Below, piece by piece: positions 47,612-55,233 of a DNA stretch of 64,000 nucleotides. The first letter of the stretch is position 1. Every line of letters starts with the position of its first letter. The notes beneath the pieces are model-generated. The model did no database searches and was not told where the DNA came from. It saw only the letters and a list, made by a program, of their open reading frames with translations. Made by a program: the position numbers and the translations under genes. Source of the stretch: Paludibaculum fermentans_A (lineage in GTDB: Bacteria; Acidobacteriota; Terriglobia; Bryobacterales; Bryobacteraceae); assembly GCF_051172195.1 (NCBI RefSeq), contig NZ_JBPJAQ010000001.1:434001-498000 (forward strand), written 5' to 3'.

Positions 47612-49678
47612 TTAGAGGAACAGTTTGGGCAGATGGCGCGGCGCGCCGGCAAAGGGCTTGTCCTGGCCGGAGGCGACTGTGTACATCCGTTCATGGCTAC
47701 TGATGGCCGCCCGCCCCAATTCCTCGTAGGCGCGGTTGCAGATGTCGAGGAAGCCGATATTGTAGTTCTCGCCGTCGAAGCGCCCCAGGGCGCTCTGGTC
47801 ATATAGGGTGAACCAGTGGACGCCGACACAATTGGGCTGGGCGGCGGCATCCTCCAGGTAGAAGCTGTAGGCCTTGCCGCGGTCTTCCTGGATCCTGAGA
47901 TGCCCGATGCCGGAAGCCGGCAACCCCACGTCCAGCGCTCCGAAGTGCCATTCGCCCACCATCACGGGCATCTTCACCAGACTGTGGATTTTGTTCACCG
48001 TGTCGGCGGGCACGCTCTCCTGATAGCAGTTCATGCTGAAGACATCGAACGACTTCATGCCGGGCACGGCCCAATCCTCGGGTACGCCCTGCCAGCGCAT
48101 GCCGAGGTTCAGGTGATTGGGGTCGACCTGTTTGCAGGCTTTGGAGATGGTCTGGAAGTAACGCTCGACCATGAGGGCGCTGAAGCCGCGGAGGTCGGGC
48201 ATCGACTCGGGCGGCAGGACGCCCTGCCATTTGCCCTGGGCCACTTTGTCGAACGTCGCGGTGGTGTTCCAGGCCTTGGAGAGAGCGGCGTCGCTGTCGT
48301 ACTTCTTGCGCAGGAACCGGACGAGCTCTTCGCGGGTGGCGCAGATGCTGGCGTTATAGAGCATGCCGGCGGCGGGCAGTTCAGAGGAGAAGGCCCAGGT
48401 GGGCTCGTTCATGAGGAAGTAGCCGATGAGGGCCGGATCGTTGGCGGTGGTCTTGAGGTCAGCGGCGTACTCGGCGGCGTCCTGTTCGAAGGCGGCGTGG
48501 AAGACGTCGGGGAAGTCGCGGTAGACCATGCCGCAGCGAGTGCCGCGGAAGCTCATGGGCCGGACGTAGGGGAAGCCGGCTTTGGAGGCGAACTCCCAAT
48601 CGCTCCAGTTGCCGACGGTGTTGAAGCGCAGGCGCTTCAGTTCGGCGAGGGTGACGCGGGCCCACTTGTCGCGCCAGCCTTCGCGGCCGAGCGAGCGGAT
48701 CATGTTGGCGGCGAGGTAGTTGACCGACTTGGACCCGGTGCGCTGGCGGTCGCCTGAGCGCACGGCGTCGGCGTACTCGGGCAATTCGGGCAGCCATTTG
48801 AGGGCGGCCTGGATGCCATCGACGCGGGCGTCGGCATCGACGCGCACACAGTCGATACCGGCGGACCAGAAAGCATAGCCATCGGGATCGACCAGCCACC
48901 AGCGGCCATCCTGCTGTTTGGTGCGGAACCAACCGGTGGGCTCAGTGAGTTTGCGGGCTTTCCAGCCGCCCCACTTGGAGAAGCCCTCGGGCCAGGACTG
49001 ACCGGGCGCGGCGTCGAACTGGCCCTTGATGCGGGCCTTCAGCTCTTCGACCGAACGGGTCTTGGCCGGCCATTCCAGCAGGGCGCTCTGGCCGAACTCA
49101 TCGAGAAGGACGCCCTTGGGCAGAACGGGCTCAGTGAGCTTGGGTGCAAGAGTTGGCAGGATGCGCAGGTCGGTCATGCACCAGCGAACGGGCTTGGGTC
49201 CCTTGCGGAGGATGGTGAAGGAGAGGCGATCGACTTTGGCGAGGTCGACGCGATCGCCGCCGAAGGTGGGCTTGAGGAACGCTCCGTCGCGATCGGACAT
49301 CCACTGGCTCTGGTCGACGAGGGCCAGGTCGAGGCGCATGCGGAACGAGCATTGATTCAAGGCGCCGAAGCGGAAGGTGAGTTCGCGGCCTTTGGGGCCT
49401 TCGCCGAGGGTGATCTGGAAGACGGCGAGTTGGCGGCCATCCAGCAGCATGTCGGAGGCGAGGCAGCGCTGGCGCAGCAGGGTGCCGGGTTTGAACTCAA
49501 AGGCCATGCCGTCGCCGGCGGCTTCAGCAGAGTACCACTTGGCGCCATCGACCGGCGCGGCTCCGTCTTCTTCGCCGAGCTTGCCCAACGTCTTCCAGAC
49601 ACCGAGCTTCGATCCGTCGGCGGCCGCGGCCGTTGCCGCGGTTATTGCCGAAATGGTCAAGAATTTCCTGCGGTCCAT
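47612..49678 (-). CDS. Exported glycoside hydrolase (agarase-like, clan GH-A)
   Basis: 688-residue protein with a Tat-like leader (MDRRKFLTISAITAATAAAA), an N-terminal carbohydrate-binding-like beta domain (about 60-190) and a TIM-barrel catalytic part. The barrel starts at WWLVDPDGYAFWSAGIDCVR, a signature of agarase-like families (GH50 and relatives). The acid/base glutamate is in YFLMNEPTWAF and the nucleophile glutamate likely in VMVGEWHFGALD. The start is ATG 49678, which begins the leader. Exact family and polysaccharide cannot be set by eye. It is convergent with the ACT-domain gene and lies downstream of eutC. Confidence 0.82.
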   Translation of the reverse strand: MDRRKFLTISAITAATAAAADGSKLGVWKTLGKLGEEDGAAPVDGAKWYSAEAAGDGMAFEFKPGTLLRQRCLASDMLLDGRQLAVFQITLGEGPKGRELTFRFGALNQCSFRMRLDLALVDQSQWMSDRDGAFLKPTFGGDRVDLAKVDRLSFTILRKGPKPVRWCMTDLRILPTLAPKLTEPVLPKGVLLDEFGQSALLEWPAKTRSVEELKARIKGQFDAAPGQSWPEGFSKWGGWKARKLTEPTGWFRTKQQDGRWWLVDPDGYAFWSAGIDCVRVDADARVDGIQAALKWLPELPEYADAVRSGDRQRTGSKSVNYLAANMIRSLGREGWRDKWARVTLAELKRLRFNTVGNWSDWEFASKAGFPYVRPMSFRGTRCGMVYRDFPDVFHAAFEQDAAEYAADLKTTANDPALIGYFLMNEPTWAFSSELPAAGMLYNASICATREELVRFLRKKYDSDAALSKAWNTTATFDKVAQGKWQGVLPPESMPDLRGFSALMVERYFQTISKACKQVDPNHLNLGMRWQGVPEDWAVPGMKSFDVFSMNCYQESVPADTVNKIHSLVKMPVMVGEWHFGALDVGLPASGIGHLRIQEDRGKAYSFYLEDAAAQPNCVGVHWFTLYDQSALGRFDGENYNIGFLDICNRAYEELGRAAISSHERMYTVASGQDKPFAGAPRHLPKLFL

Positions 49679-49725
49679 GAGAAAAAATGACTCCAGGGGG
49701 AATCTATCAGAGTCGCGGCTCCGTG

Positions 49726-50409
49726 TCACAACAGGAGGGCGTCCTCCTTGAGGTCTACGCCCGAGAGACGGCGGGCGCGAGCTTCCTGCATGAGGAAGTG
49801 GAGCTTGTGGGCGGCGAGGGCATAGCCGAGGCCTTCGGGGCGGACATTGGAGATGCAGTTGCGTTCGGCGTCGGTGCGTCCGGGCTGGGGCGCCCAGGTG
49901 AGATAGAGGCCGAGGCTATCGGGTGAAGTGAGGCCGGGGCGTTCCCCGATGAGCAGGACGACCAGGGCGGCGCCGAGGCGCTGGCCGATCTCGTCGCCTA
50001 TCGCGACACGGCCCTGGAGCACAACGTGGAGCGGGGGCAGACGCCAGCCCTCCAACTTCGGCAGTAGGGCAGCCAGCAGCGGCGGGGCATGGCGCTCGAC
50101 GGCCAGCGCGGAGAGGCCGTCGGCGACGACGAGGGCCGCGTCGTACTCGCCTGGTGTGAGCAGCGCGGCGGATTCCGGGCTGAGGCGGCGACCGAGATCG
50201 GGGCGGCGGAGATAGGTGGCACGATCGGGCGCGGCGCTGTGCAGGAGGACATGCGGCGGCAGGTGGCGCGGGTCCAGGGCCTGGTGGACGGCATCGCGGG
50301 CGCGGGCATGATCGAGCTGGAAGCGCAGGAGTTCGGCGGTGGGCAGGCTGTGCCCGGTCCGGCCGAGAGCGACGCGCGCGTTGGTATAGGCCCTCAGGTC
50401 AATAGCCAT
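49726..50409 (-). CDS. eutC: Ethanolamine ammonia-lyase small subunit
   Basis: 227-residue light chain of coenzyme B12-dependent ethanolamine ammonia-lyase, which splits ethanolamine into acetaldehyde and ammonia. Family segments include ARVALGRTGHSLPTAELLRF at the N-terminus, AALVVADGLSALAVERHAPP, the IGERPGLTSPDSLGLYLTWA stretch and ERNCISNVRPEGLGY near the C-terminus. It is shorter than the E. coli protein (295 residues) because the N-terminal extension that targets microcompartments is missing. Its start overlaps the eutB stop by 16 bases. Confidence 0.95.
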   Translation of the reverse strand: MAIDLRAYTNARVALGRTGHSLPTAELLRFQLDHARARDAVHQALDPRHLPPHVLLHSAAPDRATYLRRPDLGRRLSPESAALLTPGEYDAALVVADGLSALAVERHAPPLLAALLPKLEGWRLPPLHVVLQGRVAIGDEIGQRLGAALVVLLIGERPGLTSPDSLGLYLTWAPQPGRTDAERNCISNVRPEGLGYALAAHKLHFLMQEARARRLSGVDLKEDALLL

Positions 50410-51683
50410 TGGTTTGGGGAGAGGGTGGGCTGCGAGTGGAGCCAGGCTTCGAACTCTGGGGCAGGTTTGAGGCCGAGCGTGGAGCGCAGGTAGAGAGCGT
50501 CGTGGAAGCTGGTGCTCTGGTAGTGGAGCATGATGTCGTCGGCGCCGGGCACGCCCATGATGTAGTTGACGCCGGCGACGCCGAGCATGGTGAGGAGGGC
50601 GTCCATGTCGTCCTGGTCGGCTTCGGCGTGGTTGGTGTAGCAGATGTCGCAGCCCATGGGGAGGCCGAGTAGCTTGCCGCAGAAGTGGTCTTCGAGTCCG
50701 GCGCGGAGGATCTGTTTGCCGTCGTAGAGGTATTCGGGGCCGATGAAGCCGACGACGGTGTTGACGAGCAGGGGTTCGTAGCGGCGGGCGACGGCGTAGG
50801 CGCGGGCTTCGCAGGTGAGCTGGTCGACACCGTGGTGGGCATTGGCGGAGAGGGCGCTGCCCTGCCCTGTTTCGAAGTACATGACGTTCTCGCCGCGGCG
50901 GAGTTCGCGGGCGGCCTGCCAGGCTTCGTCGAGGAGGGCGAGGTTCACGCCGAAGCTGGCGTTGGCAGCCTGGGTGCCGGCGATGGACTGGAAGACGAGG
51001 TCGAGGGGGGCTCCGCGCTGGAGGGCCTGTAACTGTGTGGTGACGTGGGCCAGGACGCAGTTCTGCGTGGGGATTGCATAGGCCTGGCGCATGTCGTCGA
51101 GCAGGCGCAGGAGGTTGTGGACGACGGTGACGTTATCGGTGGCCGGGTTGATGCCGATGACGGCGTCGCCGTTGCCGTAGGAGAGGCCGTCGAGGACGCT
51201 GGCGGCGATACCCTTGGGATCGTCGGTGGGGTGGTTGGGCTGGAGGCGGGTGGCGAGGCGGCCGGGCAAGCCGAGGGTGGTGCGGAAGCGGGTGACGACG
51301 CGGCGGCGGGCGGCGACGCTGACGAGATCCTGGAGGCGCATGAGTTTGGAGACAGCGGCGACCATCTCGGGCATGAGGCCAGGGGCGAGGGCGGCGAGGG
51401 TCTGTCCATCGGCGGCCTCGGAGAGGAGCCAGTCGCGGAAGCCGCCGACGGTGAGGTGGGCGATGGGGGCGAAGGCCGCGGCGTCGTGGGTATCGAGGAT
51501 GAGGCGGGTGACCTCGTCGGACTCATAGGGGATGATGGGCTCGTTCAGGAAGCGCTGGAGCGGGACGTCGGCGAGTTGCATCTGGGCGCGGACGCGCTGT
51601 TCAGCGGATTCGGCGGCCAGGCCAGCCAGTTGATCGCCAGAGCGAAGCGGCGAGGCTTTGGCCAGCAGTTCCCTGAGGTTCAT
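50394..51683 (-). CDS. eutB: Ethanolamine ammonia-lyase large subunit
   Basis: 429-residue heavy chain carrying the active site. The TIM-barrel segments are intact: GDAVIGINPATDNVTVVHNL, MYFETGQGSALSANAHHGVD, the IGPEYLYDGKQILRAGLEDH stretch and LPMGCDICYTNHAEADQDDM, with substrate- and cobalamin-contacting residues typical of the family. The start at 51683 overlaps the permease stop by four bases (ATGA); a longer open frame upstream is non-coding. Order is permease-eutB-eutC with all junctions overlapping, so a single translationally coupled operon. The reaction needs adenosylcobalamin; no B12 riboswitch was recognised in front of the operon. Confidence 0.95.
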   Translation of the reverse strand: MNLRELLAKASPLRSGDQLAGLAAESAEQRVRAQMQLADVPLQRFLNEPIIPYESDEVTRLILDTHDAAAFAPIAHLTVGGFRDWLLSEAADGQTLAALAPGLMPEMVAAVSKLMRLQDLVSVAARRRVVTRFRTTLGLPGRLATRLQPNHPTDDPKGIAASVLDGLSYGNGDAVIGINPATDNVTVVHNLLRLLDDMRQAYAIPTQNCVLAHVTTQLQALQRGAPLDLVFQSIAGTQAANASFGVNLALLDEAWQAARELRRGENVMYFETGQGSALSANAHHGVDQLTCEARAYAVARRYEPLLVNTVVGFIGPEYLYDGKQILRAGLEDHFCGKLLGLPMGCDICYTNHAEADQDDMDALLTMLGVAGVNYIMGVPGADDIMLHYQSTSFHDALYLRSTLGLKPAPEFEAWLHSQPTLSPNQWLLT

Positions 51684-53089
51684 GCCTGTTCTCCGGCTTG
51701 CGCCGCGAACTCCTCTTCGGGGGCCAGGATGAGGCGATGGCGGGCGTGGAGCCCGAAGTAGAGGATGCCCAGAAAGAACCAGACGGCGGCGCCCCACACG
51801 CCTTTGTTGTACTCCGAATTGAAGAACAGGGCCAGCAGGGTGACGGCGGCGATGAGCATGGCGAGGATGGCGCCGAAGCGGCCGAGGGGGCTCAAATAGG
51901 GGCGCTCGAGCAGCGGGAACTTTGCGCGGAGCATGAGGAACGAGACCATTTGGAGGATGTAGGCGAGGACGGCTCCGAAGACGGCCATGTTGAGGAGGAT
52001 GGCGCCGACGGGGCTGTTCTGGGGCGTGAGGTGAATGGCGAGAGCGGCGCAGAAGCCGAGGGCGGCCCCGGCGACGAGGGCGCGGTGGGGGGTGCGGCGC
52101 TGGCCGTGGGTGACGGAGAGCCAGCGGGGGAAGTAGCCAGCGCGGGAGAGCGAGTAGATCTGTCGTCCGTAGGCAAAGATGATGGTGTGGAAGCTGGCGA
52201 TGAGGCCGGTGCAGGCGACGAGGGAGAGGACGCGGGTGCCGGCTCCGCGGCCGAAGATGGTCTGGAAGCCGAGGAAGAGGGGTTCGCTGGAGGCGCCGAC
52301 GGCTTTGGCTCCGGGGGCGATGCCGGCGCTGAGGAAGAGGGTGAGGAAGGCGCAGAGGATGAGGGTGGCGAGGCCCCAGAGGAGGCCGCGAGGCATATCT
52401 CGTTTGGGGTCGTGACTCTCTTCGGCGGCCAGGGGGAGTTGTTCGATGGCGAGATAGAACCAGAGAGCGAAGGGCATGGCGGAGAGGATGCCGGCTCCGC
52501 CGTTGGGGAACCAGTCGCCGGACCAGCGGGCGAGGTCGAAGTGGGGGAGGGCTCCGATCCAGAAGACGAGAAGGACGGCGAGGGCGGCGAGGGTGATGAC
52601 GACGGAGAAGCGGAAGGAGAGCTCGACGCCCCAGATGTTGAGGGCGACGAAGACGGCATAGCAGGCGAGCCACCAGAGGGGAGCGAATTCGCGGGGGGTG
52701 CCGAAGATGGCGCCGAGGTAGCCGCCGATGCCGACGACGATGACGGTGGGGGTGAGGATGTACTCCATGTTCTCGGCGAGACCGGTGATGTAGCCGCCCC
52801 AGGGGCCCATGGCGGTGCGGGCGAAGGAGTAGGCTCCGCCGGTGTGGGGGAGGGCGGGGGACATTTCGGCGAGGGAGAAGCAGAGGCCGGAGTACATGAG
52901 GGTGACGATGAGGACGGCGATGAGCATGCCGCCGAAGCCGCCGGCGGCGAGACCGAAGTTCCAGCCGAAGAAGTCGCCGGAGATGACGGCGCCGACGCCG
53001 AGGGCCCAGAGGTGGAGGACGCGGGCATGGCGGCGGAGTTGGCGTTGTTCCAGATAGGCCGCGTCGGCGGCCGTGTAAGAGGTTTTCAA
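51680..53089 (-). CDS. Ethanolamine/amino acid permease (APC family)
   Basis: 469-residue permease with about twelve transmembrane helices of the amino acid-polyamine-organocation family. Helix 1 contains GVGAVISGDFFGWNFGLAAG, which matches the ethanolamine permease subgroup; further segments are GGAYSFARTAMGPWGGYITG and LAIEQLPLAAEESHDPKRDM. The start codon is TTG at 53089 with GGAG five bases upstream. It is coupled by a four-base overlap to eutB, which makes ethanolamine import its likely job. Confidence 0.9.
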   Translation of the reverse strand: MKTSYTAADAAYLEQRQLRRHARVLHLWALGVGAVISGDFFGWNFGLAAGGFGGMLIAVLIVTLMYSGLCFSLAEMSPALPHTGGAYSFARTAMGPWGGYITGLAENMEYILTPTVIVVGIGGYLGAIFGTPREFAPLWWLACYAVFVALNIWGVELSFRFSVVITLAALAVLLVFWIGALPHFDLARWSGDWFPNGGAGILSAMPFALWFYLAIEQLPLAAEESHDPKRDMPRGLLWGLATLILCAFLTLFLSAGIAPGAKAVGASSEPLFLGFQTIFGRGAGTRVLSLVACTGLIASFHTIIFAYGRQIYSLSRAGYFPRWLSVTHGQRRTPHRALVAGAALGFCAALAIHLTPQNSPVGAILLNMAVFGAVLAYILQMVSFLMLRAKFPLLERPYLSPLGRFGAILAMLIAAVTLLALFFNSEYNKGVWGAAVWFFLGILYFGLHARHRLILAPEEEFAAQAGEQA

Positions 53090-53455
53090 TGTTGCTCCAG
53101 AAACGACGGCACGTCGCGGTGCGCAGGACTTTCGCTTAGGATAGCGGAACGGCGGGGGTGGGCGGCTGGGGTGGTGGTCTATGCGCGTTGGGTTTGTTTG
53201 GCGATAGAGCTGGGTCGGCGCTCGTAGGGAGGACCACTTCCTTACGGTCGTGGTTCGTTGCGGCTTGCGGATGGGTGGGCGAGCCCTGGAGGTGGCGGGG
53301 CTGGGTGGGTGAGCGCCGCCACCTGGGTGGAACTGCGCGACTGCGCAGGAGTGGAGGAGGTTTGGATGTCAAAGAGCTTGGCCGGGCGCACTTTGGGGGT
53401 GGGCCGGGGCTGGTGGGATAGACATTGGGGTTGGGGTTTGGCGGCGTGGCTGGTG
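53090..53455. other. G-rich intergenic region with a dispersed repeat
   Basis: 366 bases between the permease start and the stop of the low-complexity gene. The plus strand is extremely G-rich with long purine runs (for example GGTGGCGGGGCTGGGTGGGT). It holds one copy of a 31-base dispersed repeat (53231-53261) and should also carry the eut operon promoter, which I could not identify. Short frames on both strands look spurious. Confidence 0.6.
53231..53261. repeat. 31-base dispersed repeat, copy A
   Basis: Starts GGACCACTTCCTT and ends ACGGTCGTGGTTCGTTGC. It matches copy B (53947-53977) at 29 of 31 positions. The outer parts GGACCAC and GTGGTTC can fold into a hairpin, giving it a REP-like character. 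Confidence 0.7.
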
Positions 53456-54757
53456 TTACGTCGAGGGGCGGGGTAGGCCGGATGGGGGTTGGGGGCTTGG
53501 GTTTGATGCCTCGGAGGGAGTGGATTGGGGGGTTGGGGGCTGGGTGGGGTTCATCGTGGAGGTCGCGCTGGTAGCCCGTCGCTTTGGCTCCGGGACTGGG
53601 ACTTGGCCGGGCTTGGCCCGTCGCTTTGGCTCCGGGAGGGGATGGGTGGTTGGGTTTGATGCCTCGCGGAGAGGGGATTGGGGGGTTCGGGGCTGGGTGG
53701 GGTTTGTCGCGGAGGATGCGCTGGTAGCCCGTCGCTTTGGCTCCGGGAGTTGGGCTTGGCTGGGCTTGGCCCGTCGCTTTGGCTCCGGGAGTGGATGGGC
53801 GGTTGGGTTTGATGCCTCGCGGAGAGGGGATTGGGCCGGGTTAGCCCGTCGCTGACGCTCGGGGACTGGGTGCGCAGCTTCATCTCGTTTGGCGGCTCGG
53901 AGGGGCATGCGGGACTCCATTCCGGCCGGGGTTCGCAGCGCGGTGGGGACCACTCCCTGACGGTCGTGGTTCGTTGCAGGGGTGTCCGCTTTGGTGGGCG
54001 GGCTTGGTTTGCGGGACTGGTTCAGGTAGCGGAGGCTTAGGCCGGGGACGGTGGGGGGGCGGATGGCTTTTACTGCCTGGGGCGCTGGGACGGGTCTTAC
54101 GGCTCGGAAGCCGCGGCCTCTCAGGAGGAGTTGCAGGCCCGGGTTCATTGAGGTGGTGTTGGGACTGCCGGTGGTTGAGGACTCTCGCTCGGATTTACAC
54201 GATGGGGCGGCCTGGACTGATACGGCTATGGGCTTGGCGGAGCCGGCCACGGAGGCCAGGAGGGTTTCGACCCTGGCGGGGAGGGATGCCTGATGGGCTT
54301 CGTCTCCTATGAGATAGGGGAAGATCGACTTCTGAATGGCCCGGATGCGGACGCAGATCCAGGCGTGGTAGCGGCCCAGGGCCTGGACTACGTCGCCTTG
54401 TTTCCCGCGGATCCAGAGGGAGGCGTTGGGGATGATTCCATCGTTGACCCGGAGGGCTTCGGCCCACAGCTTGCCTTCGAGTTGGAAGAGGCGGCGTTCG
54501 TGACCGCGGAGCATAAAGCGGTGGACGAGGAGGGCCCGGAAGCGCAGGTCGGCGATGTCCGCCGTTTCCTCGAGCGCCCTGCGGTAGAGGAGGTCCTCGA
54601 TGTCCTGGGGGAGGCGGTGGAAGCCGGCATAGAGGTTGTGACGGCTGGCGTTTTGGGCGACACGGCGCTTGCCTTCGGGCGTGCGGGGGCCGGTCGATTT
54701 TTGGGCGTTGGCGCGATTGGCGGCGAGGCGGCGCTCGGAGATGGGTTGCTTTGTCAT
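53456..54757 (-). CDS. Hypothetical protein with repeat-expanded C-terminus
   Basis: 433-residue protein of unknown function. The N-terminal about 160 residues are globular and begin with a motif common in Bryobacterales hypothetical proteins (RLAANRANAQKSTGPRTPEG, KRRVAQNASRHNLYAGFHRL), then helices such as RFRALLVHRFMLRGHERRLF. From about residue 190 the sequence is low-complexity and proline/arginine-rich, with a 51-residue tandem repeat built around EPKRRA units (repeat DNA at 53502-53864) and a dispersed repeat encoding ATNHDRQGVV. Start at 54757 overlaps a small upstream frame by four bases (ATGA). A partial, decayed paralogue lies at 57653-58258. The N-terminal part is probably the real protein; the tail may be repeat invasion. 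Confidence 0.6.
   Translation of the reverse strand: MTKQPISERRLAANRANAQKSTGPRTPEGKRRVAQNASRHNLYAGFHRLPQDIEDLLYRRALEETADIADLRFRALLVHRFMLRGHERRLFQLEGKLWAEALRVNDGIIPNASLWIRGKQGDVVQALGRYHAWICVRIRAIQKSIFPYLIGDEAHQASLPARVETLLASVAGSAKPIAVSVQAAPSCKSERESSTTGSPNTTSMNPGLQLLLRGRGFRAVRPVPAPQAVKAIRPPTVPGLSLRYLNQSRKPSPPTKADTPATNHDRQGVVPTALRTPAGMESRMPLRAAKRDEAAHPVPERQRRANPAQSPLREASNPTAHPLPEPKRRAKPSQAQLPEPKRRATSASSATNPTQPRTPQSPLREASNPTTHPLPEPKRRAKPGQVPVPEPKRRATSATSTMNPTQPPTPQSTPSEASNPSPQPPSGLPRPST
53502..53864. repeat. 153-base tandem repeat, two full units plus a partial
   Basis: Units start with TTTGATGCCTC at 53502, 53655 and 53808, exactly 153 bases apart (51 codons, frame preserved). Each full unit contains two copies of CCCGTCGCTTTGGCTCCGGG (53575, 53617, 53728 and 53770), and the partial unit ends with the variant CCCGTCGCTGACGCTCGG at 53845. 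The two full units are nearly identical. Confidence 0.85.
53947..53977. repeat. 31-base dispersed repeat, copy B
   Basis: Second copy of the repeat at 53231-53261 (29/31 identical), here inside the low-complexity coding region, where it encodes ATNHDRQGVV on the minus strand. The same orientation is kept. Confidence 0.7.
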
Positions 54758-54782
54758 GGTGGTGGTTCGCTGGCGCTGGGAT

Positions 54783-54920
54783 TCAGCGGGCCTTTCTCCT
54801 CGTCACTCGAAGACTGAGGTGGGCGCGCAACAGCAGGCGGGCGCTGTTCGACCGCGTGAGCAGTCCTCGAGTGCCCACCTCGTTCTTGCCAGCCTGTCCC
54901 GACCCAATTCGTCTTTCCAT
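54783..54920 (-). CDS. Possible 45-codon leader peptide
   Basis: Small frame MERRIGSGQAGKNEVGTRG... beginning four bases after AAGGAG (54930-54925). Its start and first about 19 codons are matched, with several synonymous changes, by the N-terminus of the decayed paralogue at 58258. An alternative overlapping frame starts at 54924 and ends in an ATGA overlap with the downstream gene (stop 54754). Only one, if either, is likely translated. The conserved ribosome binding site is the main support. Confidence 0.3.
   Translation of the reverse strand: MERRIGSGQAGKNEVGTRGLLTRSNSARLLLRAHLSLRVTRRKAR
54804..54881. repeat. Interleaved inverted repeats (pseudoknot-like)
   Basis: Arm a CACTCGAAGACTG (54804-54816) is complementary to CAGTCCTCGAGTG (54861-54873) at 12 of 13 positions, and arm b GAGGTGGGC (54816-54824) is perfectly complementary to GCCCACCTC (54873-54881). 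The order a-b-a'-b' means the two stems either compete or form a pseudoknot. They lie in the 5' leader of the hypothetical gene. Confidence 0.65.
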
Positions 54921-54922
54921 AC

Positions 54923-54962
54923 ATCTCCTTGGCCGGGATTGTAGTTGATGAGGTCCAAAGAA
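54923..54962. repeat. Duplicated leader segment, copy 1
   Basis: 40 bases identical at 37 positions to 58261-58300. It includes, on the minus strand, TACAAT (54943-54938), a possible -10 box, and the ribosome binding site AAGGAG. Confidence 0.8.
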
Positions 54963-55035
54963 ACTGGATTCCGGACTAGCGACGTCCAGACGGTAAGATA
55001 TTGCTAATCAATGATTTACGTGGAATTTTGCGATT

Positions 55036-55072
55036 TTTTGAAAGCCTGTGACCGCGTTCGAACTGAGGCTGG
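55036..55072. repeat. Duplicated upstream segment, copy 1
   Basis: 37 bases, beginning TTTTGAAAGC, that match 58374-58410 at 30 positions. They mark the outer edge of the duplicated block in front of the hypothetical gene. The rest of 54963-55233 holds no gene I can support. Confidence 0.6.
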
Positions 55073-55233
55073 ATTTGGGGTAGAACTCCAGGCACAGGTG
55101 AAGATCCCATCAAATCCCGGCCGGTTTGCTGTATTTCCCCAGGTAGGGTCTAATGAGGCGGGGGTGATCGCGCCCGCCAATCCACTCCGACGAACCAATC
55201 GCAGGGGCGGACGCCAAGGGGAACGGATCCGAT

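Noticed and set aside
51698..53227. 509-codon plus-strand open frame opposite the ethanolamine permease
   Set aside because: Composition is extremely Gly/Glu/Asp-rich, as expected from reading a GC-rich membrane-protein gene backwards; the permease on the other strand has clear family motifs.
53502..53864. CRISPR array
   Set aside because: The repeats are 153 bases, in frame within a coding region, and there are no unique spacers of regular length or cas genes.
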